Source: Cyanobacteria bacterium RYN_339
Lineage (GTDB): Bacteria > Cyanobacteriota > Sericytochromatia > S15B-MN24 > JAQBPE01
Assembly: GCA_028287685.1 (NCBI GenBank)
Contig: JAQBPE010000313.1
Coordinates: 1-41,771, forward strand
Reading direction: 5' to 3'
DNA length: 41,771 bases
Under the pieces are notes generated by a model. That model saw only the letters and a list, made by a program, of their open reading frames with translations. It was not told the DNA's origin and did no database searches. Position numbers and translations under genes: made by a program. Below are positions 31,569 through 38,404 of this stretch, in pieces. The first letter of the stretch is position 1, and each line of letters begins with the position of its first letter.

Positions 31569-32215
31569 GTGGTGAAATCCCCCAACCGGGTTTCGACGGC
31601 GCGGGCCCCCGTCAGCCGCCAGATGATGTGCTCGGCGGTCTCGAAGACCCTCAGCCTGTCGAATACCCGATCGAACCAACCCGCGTAGAGCCCATAATGC
31701 CGGGCCGTGTCCGCGTGGTGGATGTTGTGGAACTCCCAGCCCACCAGCAGCCGCGCCCGTTGCACCAGCGCAATCGGCCGGGGAGGCTGCTTCATGTGGG
31801 CCCACTTGTGGATTTGCGTGATGTACGCGCCGCCCAGGCCGGCAACGGCCATGCCGGCGTTTCCGGCACACCCTGTCACCCATGCGGCCATGCCGAGTTG
31901 GATCAGCAGCGAGAAGCCGGCGTTGCGGAAATTGCCCTCCACGTAGTCCCGGTTGAACATCTCGAAGGCTTTGTCGTGGTGCTCGCGGAAGTAATAGACC
32001 GTCGATCCGATCACGGGGCTGGCCGGCGTGAAGTAGTTATCCACCGTCCAGTGGATCAGCAGCGTCAGGAGATCGAGGAAGATATGCCCCGCCAGCAGTC
32101 CCAGCGCCAGCTCGCCGATGGTCCACGGCTGCAAGAAGGCCCGCCAGAGGTACAAGCACGCGCCGGCATGGGCGGCAGCTACGACGGCTATCTTGGCCGC
32201 GCGCTTCACAACCAC
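31565..32215 (-). CDS. CarF/PEDS1/Kua-type lipid desaturase
   Basis: A 216-aa membrane protein of the lipid-desaturase family that includes Myxococcus CarF, animal plasmanylethanolamine desaturase (TMEM189/PEDS1) and plant FAD4. CarF and PEDS1 form the vinyl-ether bond of plasmalogens, and FAD4 makes a trans double bond in phosphatidylglycerol. All His clusters are visible: His44, LIHWTVDN (His55), FREHH (79-80), the family hallmark QIHKWAH (135-140) and HNIHH (163-167), likely ligands of a di-iron centre. Four hydrophobic segments. Start is GTG at 32215 without a clear ribosome binding site; it overlaps the preceding gene by 10 nt. Substrate not determinable: ether lipid or acyl chain. Confidence 0.85.
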   Translation of the reverse strand: MVVKRAAKIAVVAAAHAGACLYLWRAFLQPWTIGELALGLLAGHIFLDLLTLLIHWTVDNYFTPASPVIGSTVYYFREHHDKAFEMFNRDYVEGNFRNAGFSLLIQLGMAAWVTGCAGNAGMAVAGLGGAYITQIHKWAHMKQPPRPIALVQRARLLVGWEFHNIHHADTARHYGLYAGWFDRVFDRLRVFETAEHIIWRLTGARAVETRLGDFTT

Positions 32216-32763
32216 AAGAGCGCAGCGACGTTGGCCGAGACCCCGGCCAGGGTTGACGCGCCGATCATCCAGTTCAACCGGCCGGGTTCGGCGCCGTACG
32301 CGTTGCCTTCGCCGCCTTGCCAGGCAACGTAGGCCGCCCCGAGCACCAGCCCTGGCAGGCTGCCGAGCAGCCAGCGCGTCGGTTCGAACGCCCCATGGGC
32401 CGGCCAGACCCCGGGCACCAAGTACAGGGCCACCAGCGGCAGGACATGGAGCACTTCATGGCCCACCAAGATCTGGAACGACTTGCCATGCAGGTGGTCG
32501 TGCCCCGCGATGCGAGGCTTGTGCATGGTCTCCGGATAGAACGCCACCAGCACGTGGGAGCCCACGAACACGGCCCAGGCCATCAGGTGAACCACGGGCA
32601 GCAACCATAACCGCGCCAGGGTCGGGGCGGCGAACAAGCTGCCGTAGAACGCCAAGTGTCCGAGCAGCGCCCACACGGAAAACGTTTGGAAGATGCTGGA
32701 CCGCGCCGGTACCACGGCGGTCGCATGGAGCGCCTCGTCGATCGTTGTGACCGGGATTTGCAT
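32206..32763 (-). CDS. Histidine-rich polytopic membrane protein, 185 aa
   Basis: Unrecognised protein with about five hydrophobic segments (about 28-46, 50-76, 97-120, 131-148 and 165-185). A central loop carries several histidines (SHVL at 69-72, ETMHKPRIAGHDHLHGK at 78-94, HEVLH at 102-106). That pattern could bind metal, as in membrane desaturases or hydroxylases, but it does not match a known family. The ATG at 32763 was chosen because CGGAG lies 6 nt upstream. First gene of the operon with the CarF-like desaturase and methyltransferase. It may be a partner or electron-transfer component of the desaturase, by context only. Confidence 0.7.
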   Translation of the reverse strand: MQIPVTTIDEALHATAVVPARSSIFQTFSVWALLGHLAFYGSLFAAPTLARLWLLPVVHLMAWAVFVGSHVLVAFYPETMHKPRIAGHDHLHGKSFQILVGHEVLHVLPLVALYLVPGVWPAHGAFEPTRWLLGSLPGLVLGAAYVAWQGGEGNAYGAEPGRLNWMIGASTLAGVSANVAALLWL

Positions 32764-32865
32764 CGTTGACTCCGCCACGAGGGGAAAGCTCGCCTGCCAG
32801 TCTACTAGACAGGCGCCAGCGCTGGCTAGCAAGCCTCGTGGTGGCGGAAGTTGTTGTCGCGTATT

Positions 32866-33045
32866 TTATCCTGTAATGCGTGGGGGTTCCGGGATTTCCG
32901 GAGGCGCTGTGGCCGGGTCGGGCCACCCGGGCGGCTCCGGCTGGTAAGGCTGTTCCGGGGGCGGCGGCTCCGGATGGGGCGGCGGCGGGAAGCCGGGCGG
33001 CTCCGGCTTCGCGGGCACTTCTTCGGGGCGGTTTGCATCGTCCAT
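32866..33045 (-). CDS. Proline-rich small protein, 59 aa
   Basis: A short gene starting at ATG 33045 with GGAGG 8 nt upstream. Pro makes up about 40% of the product, with repeated PEPP/PPPP units (PEPPGFPPPPHPEPPPP). Charged residues (Glu, Lys) flank the repeats. No signal peptide or membrane segment. Such sequences are disordered and often bind SH3-like or other partner domains. It sits between the lipid operon and a lipoprotein gene. The existence call rests on the ribosome binding site and the coherent repeat pattern; a longer upstream extension was rejected because it has no ribosome binding site and an implausible composition. Confidence 0.5.
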   Translation of the reverse strand: MDDANRPEEVPAKPEPPGFPPPPHPEPPPPEQPYQPEPPGWPDPATAPPEIPEPPRITG

Positions 33046-33131
33046 GGCAAGGTCCTCCACCTCCACCTTAGCAGCCCGCGAGCCCGGCCCGAAGACGCAA
33101 AGAGGGGATCCTGGCGCGGCTCGGGGGCAGT

Positions 33132-33236
33132 GGGCTCGCCAGTGGCCGCAAGCCGGCGGAGCCCTACGAAGGTTGGCAAGTCTCCCTTTACAGCTGGCAG
33201 ATCCTGCAAGGCCGGCCTGTTCCTGACGGATAAAGG
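33132..33236 (+). promoter_or_regulatory. Structured 5' leader before the lipoprotein gene
   Basis: Positions 33132-33164 form a strong hairpin: GGGCTC and GCC pair with GGC and GAGCCC, and an inner GGC-CGCAA-GCC stem caps it. A second element, 33185-33236, closes with CCTTTA/TAAAGG around a GCAG-ATC-CTGC hairpin and a GGCCGGCC palindrome. No T-tract follows. Could be a structured leader RNA. No known riboswitch consensus is recognised. Confidence 0.3.
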
Positions 33237-33267
33237 CTTCAATCACCCCCGACCGAGGAGCCACCTG

Positions 33268-33636
33268 GTGCCGTATCGCCTCTTGCTTGTCTTGCTGCTA
33301 CCCGCTTGCGCCCATCGCGCTGCGCCGATGGCCCTCGGCGCATCCGGCGACCCGATCCAGGCGGCCAGCCGGGTTGAAGTCGTACGGCTGGTGTCGAACG
33401 AGTTGGCGCGCAGCCATGGGGCTTATGCCGTCGAGGTGGGCACCATCCATCGCGCGGGAGGCCAGGCACGCTGCACCTGTTCCTACCTGGTCCAGGCGGG
33501 AACGGCGAGGGTTTGCGGGTTCAGGGCCGTTGCAACGGTAGACCTTGCCGCCGGATCGGTAGCGGTCACGGAGCGGGCCATCCAGTGGTGTGAGGGCGAT
33601 GAAGATCCACCCGGCCGTGCCGCCAATGTCAGATAA
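33268..33636 (+). CDS. Small lipoprotein, 122 aa
   Basis: Starts at GTG 33268 with GAGGAG 7 nt upstream. Residues 1-14 form a short lipoprotein signal with lipobox LPAC (Cys14), so the product is membrane anchored. The mature part contains Cys-rich CTCSYLVQAG, an RVCGF segment and AIQWCEG, suggesting disulphides in an extracytoplasmic strand-rich domain. The family is not recognised. The stop codon TAA is inside a CAGATAA motif (33630-33636), as at 14622. The lipid operon starts 50 nt further on, on the same strand. Confidence 0.65.
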   Translation: MPYRLLLVLLLPACAHRAAPMALGASGDPIQAASRVEVVRLVSNELARSHGAYAVEVGTIHRAGGQARCTCSYLVQAGTARVCGFRAVATVDLAAGSVAVTERAIQWCEGDEDPPGRAANVR

Positions 33637-33648
33637 AACCGTTATCAA
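33630..33648. repeat. CAGATAA-N5-TTATCAA element, copy 4
   Basis: A degenerate copy of the CAGATAA palindrome with a 5-nt spacer, overlapping the lipoprotein stop and lying 38 nt upstream of the first gene of the lipid operon. It could be an operator for that operon. Confidence 0.35.
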
Positions 33649-33686
33649 GCCCGCGCCTTTCCCGCCCGAACGGGTAAGTAGGCGGC

Positions 33687-34943
33687 ATGGCAACCAAAGA
33701 CATCGCCGTCATCGGGGGCGGCGCGGCCGGGCTGGCGGCGGCTTACTTATTGAGCCGGAAGCACCGCGTCCTGCTGTTCGAAAGCGCCGACCGCCTGGGC
33801 GGCCACGCGCACACCGTCACCCTGCAAGCGGGCCCCGATGCAGGGACGGCGCTGGACGTGGCGTTCATGGTGCTGAACGACCGCAACTACCCGACCATGC
33901 ACCGCTTGCTGGACCTCCTGGGGGGCATCGCGGTCAAAGGCAGCGAGATGTCCTTCGGCTACCAATCCCAGGACGGGCGCACCCAGTACGCCCTGAACCT
34001 GCGACCCGGCTACGTCCCGGGCCCTCACCGGCCGCCCGAGACGCCCCTTCTGATGGAAATCGTGCGGTTCTTCCGGCACGGCGCCCGCGACCTGGATACC
34101 GGTGCCATCGGGGAGCAGACTTACGGCCAGTACTTGCGCGCCAAGGGTTGCTCGCAGGCCTTCATCGACGCCTACGCCATCCCCATGGCCGCTGCGCTGT
34201 GGTCGAGCTCGCCGGCCACGGTGTTGGAAGCGCCGGCCGCGTTCGTGCTGGCCTTCTATCGGCACCATGGCCTGCTGTCGCTGGACACCGGCCCTGACTG
34301 GCAGACCATTGCGGGCGGCAGCCAGGCCTATGTCTCGAAGGTCCAGGCGGCCCTCGGCGACAGCGTGGTGCTGGACGCGCCGCCCGTGCAGGTCTTCCGG
34401 ACCGCCCAGGGTGTGGAGCTGCGCTCCGCGTCGGGCAAGGTGCAGCCCTTCGATGCCGTCGTGGTGGCCACGCCGGCGGATCGGGCGCTGGCCTTGCTGG
34501 GGGACCCCGACGAGGACGAGGCCCGGTTGTTGGGGGCCTGGCGTTACCAGGCCAGCCGGGGCGTGCTGCACAGCGATGAGCGGGTGATGCCCACGGACCG
34601 GGGCGCCTGGGCCTCCTGGAACTACGTGCAGGAGCGGCCGCATGCCAAGTGCGAAGGGCCCACGCTGACGTACCACCTGGATCGGCTGCAGGCGTTGGCA
34701 GGTCTGCAACGGAAGTACTTCCTCACGTTGAACCCCGTGCGCGAGCCCGGGCAAATCCAAGCGGAATTCGCCTTCCGGCATCCCGTCTACGATGCGGCGG
34801 CGATCGCCTCCCAGGCCCCGATCAAGGCCCGCAACGGCGCCCGCCATACCTACTTCGCCGGCAATTACCTGGGAAACGGCTTCCACGAAGACGCCATCAG
34901 CGCCGGCGCGGCCGTGGCCGCCGCACTGGGGTGCCCGCTGTGA
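33687..34943 (+). CDS. COG2907-type FAD/NAD-binding oxidoreductase, copy 1
   Basis: A 418-aa flavoprotein of the amine-oxidase/phytoene-desaturase fold. The FAD dinucleotide motif is IAVIGGGAAGLAAAYLL (GxGxxG at 10-15) with Glu32 in VLLFESADRLGG for ribose binding. The C-terminal FAD motif is HTYFAGNYLGNGFHEDAISAG. COG2907 proteins are commonly encoded beside cyclopropane-synthase-type methyltransferases, and some act on methylated or unsaturated acyl chains. Here it is followed by a desaturase and such a methyltransferase in a 4-nt-overlap operon, so an acyl-chain substrate is likely. Weak ribosome binding site (AGTAGG). Shares overall design with the copy at 39831. Confidence 0.85.
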   Translation: MATKDIAVIGGGAAGLAAAYLLSRKHRVLLFESADRLGGHAHTVTLQAGPDAGTALDVAFMVLNDRNYPTMHRLLDLLGGIAVKGSEMSFGYQSQDGRTQYALNLRPGYVPGPHRPPETPLLMEIVRFFRHGARDLDTGAIGEQTYGQYLRAKGCSQAFIDAYAIPMAAALWSSSPATVLEAPAAFVLAFYRHHGLLSLDTGPDWQTIAGGSQAYVSKVQAALGDSVVLDAPPVQVFRTAQGVELRSASGKVQPFDAVVVATPADRALALLGDPDEDEARLLGAWRYQASRGVLHSDERVMPTDRGAWASWNYVQERPHAKCEGPTLTYHLDRLQALAGLQRKYFLTLNPVREPGQIQAEFAFRHPVYDAAAIASQAPIKARNGARHTYFAGNYLGNGFHEDAISAGAAVAAALGCPL

Positions 34944-35776
34944 CGCGCGCGCAGCGGATGGAGCGGCGGATCGCCTGGGCCGTGGTGTCGGTGCCCGCCC
35001 TGGGCACGCTCGCCGCTGCCGCCTGGGCCTTCAAGACCGGCGTCCAGCCCATCGATCTGGCCCTTTGCGGCGGGATGTACGTGGCCACGATGCTGGGCAT
35101 CACCGCCGGCTACCACCGCCACTTCACCCACCGCAGCTTCCAGGCCCGGCCCGCCGTCAGGACCTTGCTGGGCGCCCTCGGCTCGATGGCCGGCCAGGGC
35201 CCCTTGCTCTACTGGGTGGCGGCCCACCGCCGGCACCACCAACACGCGGATCGCCCCGGCGACCCCCACTCGCCGCATGAGGGCGGCTTCTGGCACGCCC
35301 ACCTGACCTGGATGTTGCAGCCAACGCCCGAAGACTGGGTGCGCGTGGTCCCCGACTTGCTCAAGGACGATTTGGCGATGAGCCTGCACTTGCGCTACTT
35401 CGCCTGGGTGGGCGTGGGCCTGCTGATCCCCGCGCTGCTGGGCGCCCTGGCACACCGGCCCCTGGAGGGCCTGCTGTGGGGCGGCCTCGTGCGGATGTTC
35501 CTGGTGCACCATGCCACCTGGCTGGTGAACTCGTGGTGCCACCTGGTGGGCGGCCGCGCCCATGAGACGGCGGACCGCAGCACCAATTCCTTTGCATGCG
35601 CGTTGTTGACGCTGGGCGAAGGCTGGCATAATAATCACCATGCCGCTCCGGCGGCGGCGCGCCACGGCCGGGCCTGGTGGCAAGCCGATCTGACCTACGG
35701 CGCTATCCGCCTGTTGGAACGATTCGGCCTGGCCAGCCAGCTGGTGGGCGCGTGCGAGGCGAAAGACCAACCGTGA
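34940..35776 (+). CDS. Stearoyl-CoA-desaturase-type fatty-acid desaturase
   Basis: A 278-aa di-iron membrane desaturase of the delta-9 type, which inserts a cis double bond in an acyl chain using O2 and a reductant. The three His boxes are complete: GYHRHFTH (59-64), HRRHH (96-100) and HNNHH (230-234). Four hydrophobic segments surround them. The GTG start at 34940 overlaps the preceding stop (GTGA). Box spacing is normal for acyl-CoA or acyl-lipid desaturases. Because the operon also encodes a fatty-acyl-AMP ligase and a carrier protein, it may instead act on an ACP-bound chain, as desaturases of alkyne-forming clusters do. That is inference. Confidence 0.92.
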   Translation: MTRAQRMERRIAWAVVSVPALGTLAAAAWAFKTGVQPIDLALCGGMYVATMLGITAGYHRHFTHRSFQARPAVRTLLGALGSMAGQGPLLYWVAAHRRHHQHADRPGDPHSPHEGGFWHAHLTWMLQPTPEDWVRVVPDLLKDDLAMSLHLRYFAWVGVGLLIPALLGALAHRPLEGLLWGGLVRMFLVHHATWLVNSWCHLVGGRAHETADRSTNSFACALLTLGEGWHNNHHAAPAAARHGRAWWQADLTYGAIRLLERFGLASQLVGACEAKDQP

Positions 35777-36639
35777 CCGTCGAAGCGACCCCTGGCGCCT
35801 CCAAGCAGGCGATCGAAGCCCATTACGACCTGGGCAACGACTTCTTCCAGCTCTGGCTGGACGGATCAATGACCTACACCTGCGCGCTCTGGGCCGGCCC
35901 CGACGACACGCTCGAGGCGGCCCAGGCCCGCAAGATCGATTTCCTGCTGGAGGCCGCCGGCGCAAGGGGCGCCAAGCGGCTGTTGGACGTCGGTTGCGGC
36001 TGGGGCGGCGCGCTGAAGCGGGCGGTCTCGCACTTCGGCGTCGAACGCGCTCACGGCCTGTCGCTCAGCCGCAGCCAGTCCGAGTGGGTGCCCGCGCCCG
36101 GTGTCACCGTGGACATCGAGAACTGGCTCGACCACCGACCTGACGCGCCGTACGACGCGATCATCTCCGTCGAGGCCTTCGAGGCCTTCGCCAAGCTGGG
36201 GCTGCCCCCGGAGGAGAAGGCCGCGGTCTACCGCCGCTTCTTCGACAGCTGCCACGCCTGGCTCGCCCCCGGCGGCTCGTTGGCGCTCCAGACCATTGCC
36301 TACGGCAATGCCGGCCCGGAGGACTTCGACGAGTTCATCGCCACGGAGGTCTTCCCCGAATCCGACCTGCCCACGCTGGCGGAACTGGGCACGGCCATTT
36401 CGCGGCGCTTCGAAGTCGTCACGCTGCACAACCGGCGCCAGGACTACGCGCGCACCTTGCGCGAGTGGCTGGTGCGGTTGAAGCGCGAGCGGGCGAGGGC
36501 CGTTGAGATCGTCGGCGAGGCGGTGGTGGTGCGTTTCGAGCGCTATCTCCGGCTCTCCATCTACATGTTCGAGAAGGGCACGTGCGACCTGTACCAGCTG
36601 CACCTACGCCGGATCGACCAGCCGCGAGGAACCCGATGA
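35773..36639 (+). CDS. Cyclopropane-fatty-acid-synthase-type methyltransferase
   Basis: A 288-aa SAM methyltransferase of the Cfa/mycolic-acid synthase family, which adds a methylene or methyl group to the double bond of an acyl chain. Family motifs: HYDLGNDFF (17-25), SMTYTCALW (32-40), the SAM loop LDVGCGWGG (71-79), and SVEAFEAF near residue 137, the place of the usual E-hG. It lacks the N-terminal domain of E. coli Cfa, which makes it similar in size to mycobacterial CmaA/PcaA. GTG start at 35773 overlaps the desaturase stop. The product may be a cyclopropane or a methyl branch at the double bond made by the upstream desaturase. Confidence 0.88.
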   Translation: MTVEATPGASKQAIEAHYDLGNDFFQLWLDGSMTYTCALWAGPDDTLEAAQARKIDFLLEAAGARGAKRLLDVGCGWGGALKRAVSHFGVERAHGLSLSRSQSEWVPAPGVTVDIENWLDHRPDAPYDAIISVEAFEAFAKLGLPPEEKAAVYRRFFDSCHAWLAPGGSLALQTIAYGNAGPEDFDEFIATEVFPESDLPTLAELGTAISRRFEVVTLHNRRQDYARTLREWLVRLKRERARAVEIVGEAVVVRFERYLRLSIYMFEKGTCDLYQLHLRRIDQPRGTR

Positions 36640-36872
36640 CGGAGCAGCAAATCAAGGATTGGCTCGTGGCCTACGTCGCCAAGGAGCTGCAAATCGCGCC
36701 CTCGGACCTGGATCCGGAGAAGCGCCTGTTCGACCTGGGGCTGACGTCGCGCCAGTCCGTGCTGCTGGCTGGGGACCTGGAAGATTGGCTGGGCGTGGAG
36801 ATCTCGCCCGACCTGACCTGGGACCACCCCACCATCGCCGCGCTGGCCGCGCACCTGGGCGCTCCCGCGTGA
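36636..36872 (+). CDS. Acyl carrier protein
   Basis: A 78-aa carrier protein. Ser38 in LFDLGLTSRQSV is the phosphopantetheine site (typical LGLDSLxxV), and WDHPTIAALAAHL is the usual helix 4 of PKS-type carrier domains. It carries the activated acyl chain as a thioester. ATG at 36636 overlaps the previous stop (ATGA), and the fatty-acyl-AMP ligase gene begins inside its own stop (GTGA), which strongly suggests that these two work as a loading pair. No phosphopantetheinyl transferase gene is in the window. Confidence 0.93.
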   Translation: MTEQQIKDWLVAYVAKELQIAPSDLDPEKRLFDLGLTSRQSVLLAGDLEDWLGVEISPDLTWDHPTIAALAAHLGAPA

Positions 36873-38404
36873 GCACGCTGGTGGCTCGGCTGCGCGGCCA
36901 TGCCGCCAGCCAGGGCGATCGCCCCGCCCTCACCTACCTGGGCGCGGGCGGCGCGCCGGAGTCGGCCCTGACCTTCGCGGCGCTGGACGAGCGCGTGCGT
37001 GGCGTCGCCGCGGCCTTGCAGGCCCGCACCCAACCCGGCGATCGGGCGGTGCTGCTCTTCTCGCCGGGCCTGGACTATGCCGTGGCCTTCCTGGCCTGCC
37101 TTTATGCGGGCGTGGTGGCCGTGCCGGTGTACTTGCCGCGTGGCGATCGCCAGCTGCCGCGCCTCCAGACCGTCCTGGATGACGCCACGCCGGTATTGGC
37201 GCTCACGAACCATGCCACGCTGGCCCGCTGCGGCCCTGCCCTGCGCGCGGCCATCCCGACCACGCTGTTGCTGGAGGACGCGCTGGCGCCTGACGCTTGG
37301 GTCGACGACCGCTCGGCGCCGCTCGCGTTCCTGCAATACACCTCCGGATCGACCGGCGCGCCCCGTGGCGTGCGCATCTCGCACGCCAACCTCATGCACA
37401 ACTCCCAGGCCATCTACGACGCCTTTGGCCACGGCCCGGACAGCGTGGCGCTGCTCTGGGTACCGCCCTATCACGACATGGGGCTGATCGGCGGCATCCT
37501 CCAGCCCGTGTTCGGCGGCTTCCATGGCGTGCTGATGTCGCCGCTGGCCTTCCTGAAGCACCCGTTGGGTTGGCTGCGCGCGGTCGAGCGGTACGGCGCC
37601 ACCACCAGCGGCGGCCCCAACTTCGCCTACGAGCTGTGTGCGACCAAGGCGCCCGCGGTCCAGGGTCTGGACCTGAGCCGCTGGCAACTGGCCTTCAACG
37701 GGGCGGAGCCGGTCCGCGCGGGCACGTTGGAACGCTTCGCCGACGCCTTCGCGCCGTTCGGCTTCCGCAAGGAGGCCTTCTTCCCTTGCTATGGGCTGGC
37801 GGAAGGCACGTTGATCGTGAGCGGTGGGCGGCCCCGCACGCTGGCGGTGGACGCGGCGGCGCTGGAGCGGCATGAAGTCGCGCCCGGCACGGATCGCCTG
37901 CTGGTTTCGGCGGGCCACGTGACCGGCAACCAGCGCGTCACCATCGAAGGCGGTATGGTCGGCGAAATCTGCGTCGAGGGCCCCAGCATCGCGGCCGGGT
38001 ATTGGGGCCAGCCCGATCGGGTCGGGCCGCTGCGTACGGGCGACCTGGGCTTCCTGCACGAGGGCGAGTTGTTCGTGACGGGCCGCCTCAAGGACCTGAT
38101 CATCGTGGACGGCCGGAACTTCTACCCCCAGGACCTGGAGGCCACCGCGGAACGCGTGGCGACGGTGCGGCCCGGCGGGGCTGCGGCGTTCGGCGTGGCC
38201 GGCCAAGACGGCGAGCGCGTGGTGCTGATGTTGGAAGCCGCCGGCAGCGAGGTGGGCGGCGAGGTGCGGCGGGCGATCGCCGCCGAGCACGAGGTAGAGC
38301 TGGCCGACGTGGTGCTGGTGCCGGCGGGCGGCTTGCCACGAACGTCCAGCGGCAAGGTCCGCCGAGGCGCCTGCCGCGAGGCCTACGCGGCGGCCCGGGC
38401 GTGA
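36869..38404 (+). CDS. Fatty-acyl-AMP ligase
   Basis: A 511-aa adenylate-forming enzyme. Signatures are YTSGSTG (157-163), WVPPYHDMGLIGG (about 198-210), FLKHPLGWLRAVERYGATTSGGPNFAYELC, LAFNGAEPVRAGTLERF, FYPCYGLAEGT-like FFPCYGLAEGT, and SGK with Lys496 at the end. This set marks FAALs (FadD32/JamA type) and not acyl-CoA ligases. It makes acyl-AMP and passes the chain to the carrier protein next door. GTG start at 36869 overlaps the ACP stop. It is shorter than many FAALs (550-600 aa) but looks complete. Confidence 0.93.
   Translation: MSTLVARLRGHAASQGDRPALTYLGAGGAPESALTFAALDERVRGVAAALQARTQPGDRAVLLFSPGLDYAVAFLACLYAGVVAVPVYLPRGDRQLPRLQTVLDDATPVLALTNHATLARCGPALRAAIPTTLLLEDALAPDAWVDDRSAPLAFLQYTSGSTGAPRGVRISHANLMHNSQAIYDAFGHGPDSVALLWVPPYHDMGLIGGILQPVFGGFHGVLMSPLAFLKHPLGWLRAVERYGATTSGGPNFAYELCATKAPAVQGLDLSRWQLAFNGAEPVRAGTLERFADAFAPFGFRKEAFFPCYGLAEGTLIVSGGRPRTLAVDAAALERHEVAPGTDRLLVSAGHVTGNQRVTIEGGMVGEICVEGPSIAAGYWGQPDRVGPLRTGDLGFLHEGELFVTGRLKDLIIVDGRNFYPQDLEATAERVATVRPGGAAAFGVAGQDGERVVLMLEAAGSEVGGEVRRAIAAEHEVELADVVLVPAGGLPRTSSGKVRRGACREAYAAARA

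Noticed and set aside
33100-33130. Cyclic-di-GMP (GEMM) riboswitch, suggested by GACGCAAAG
   Set aside because: The conserved AGGGCAAACC part and the closing stem of the class are absent.
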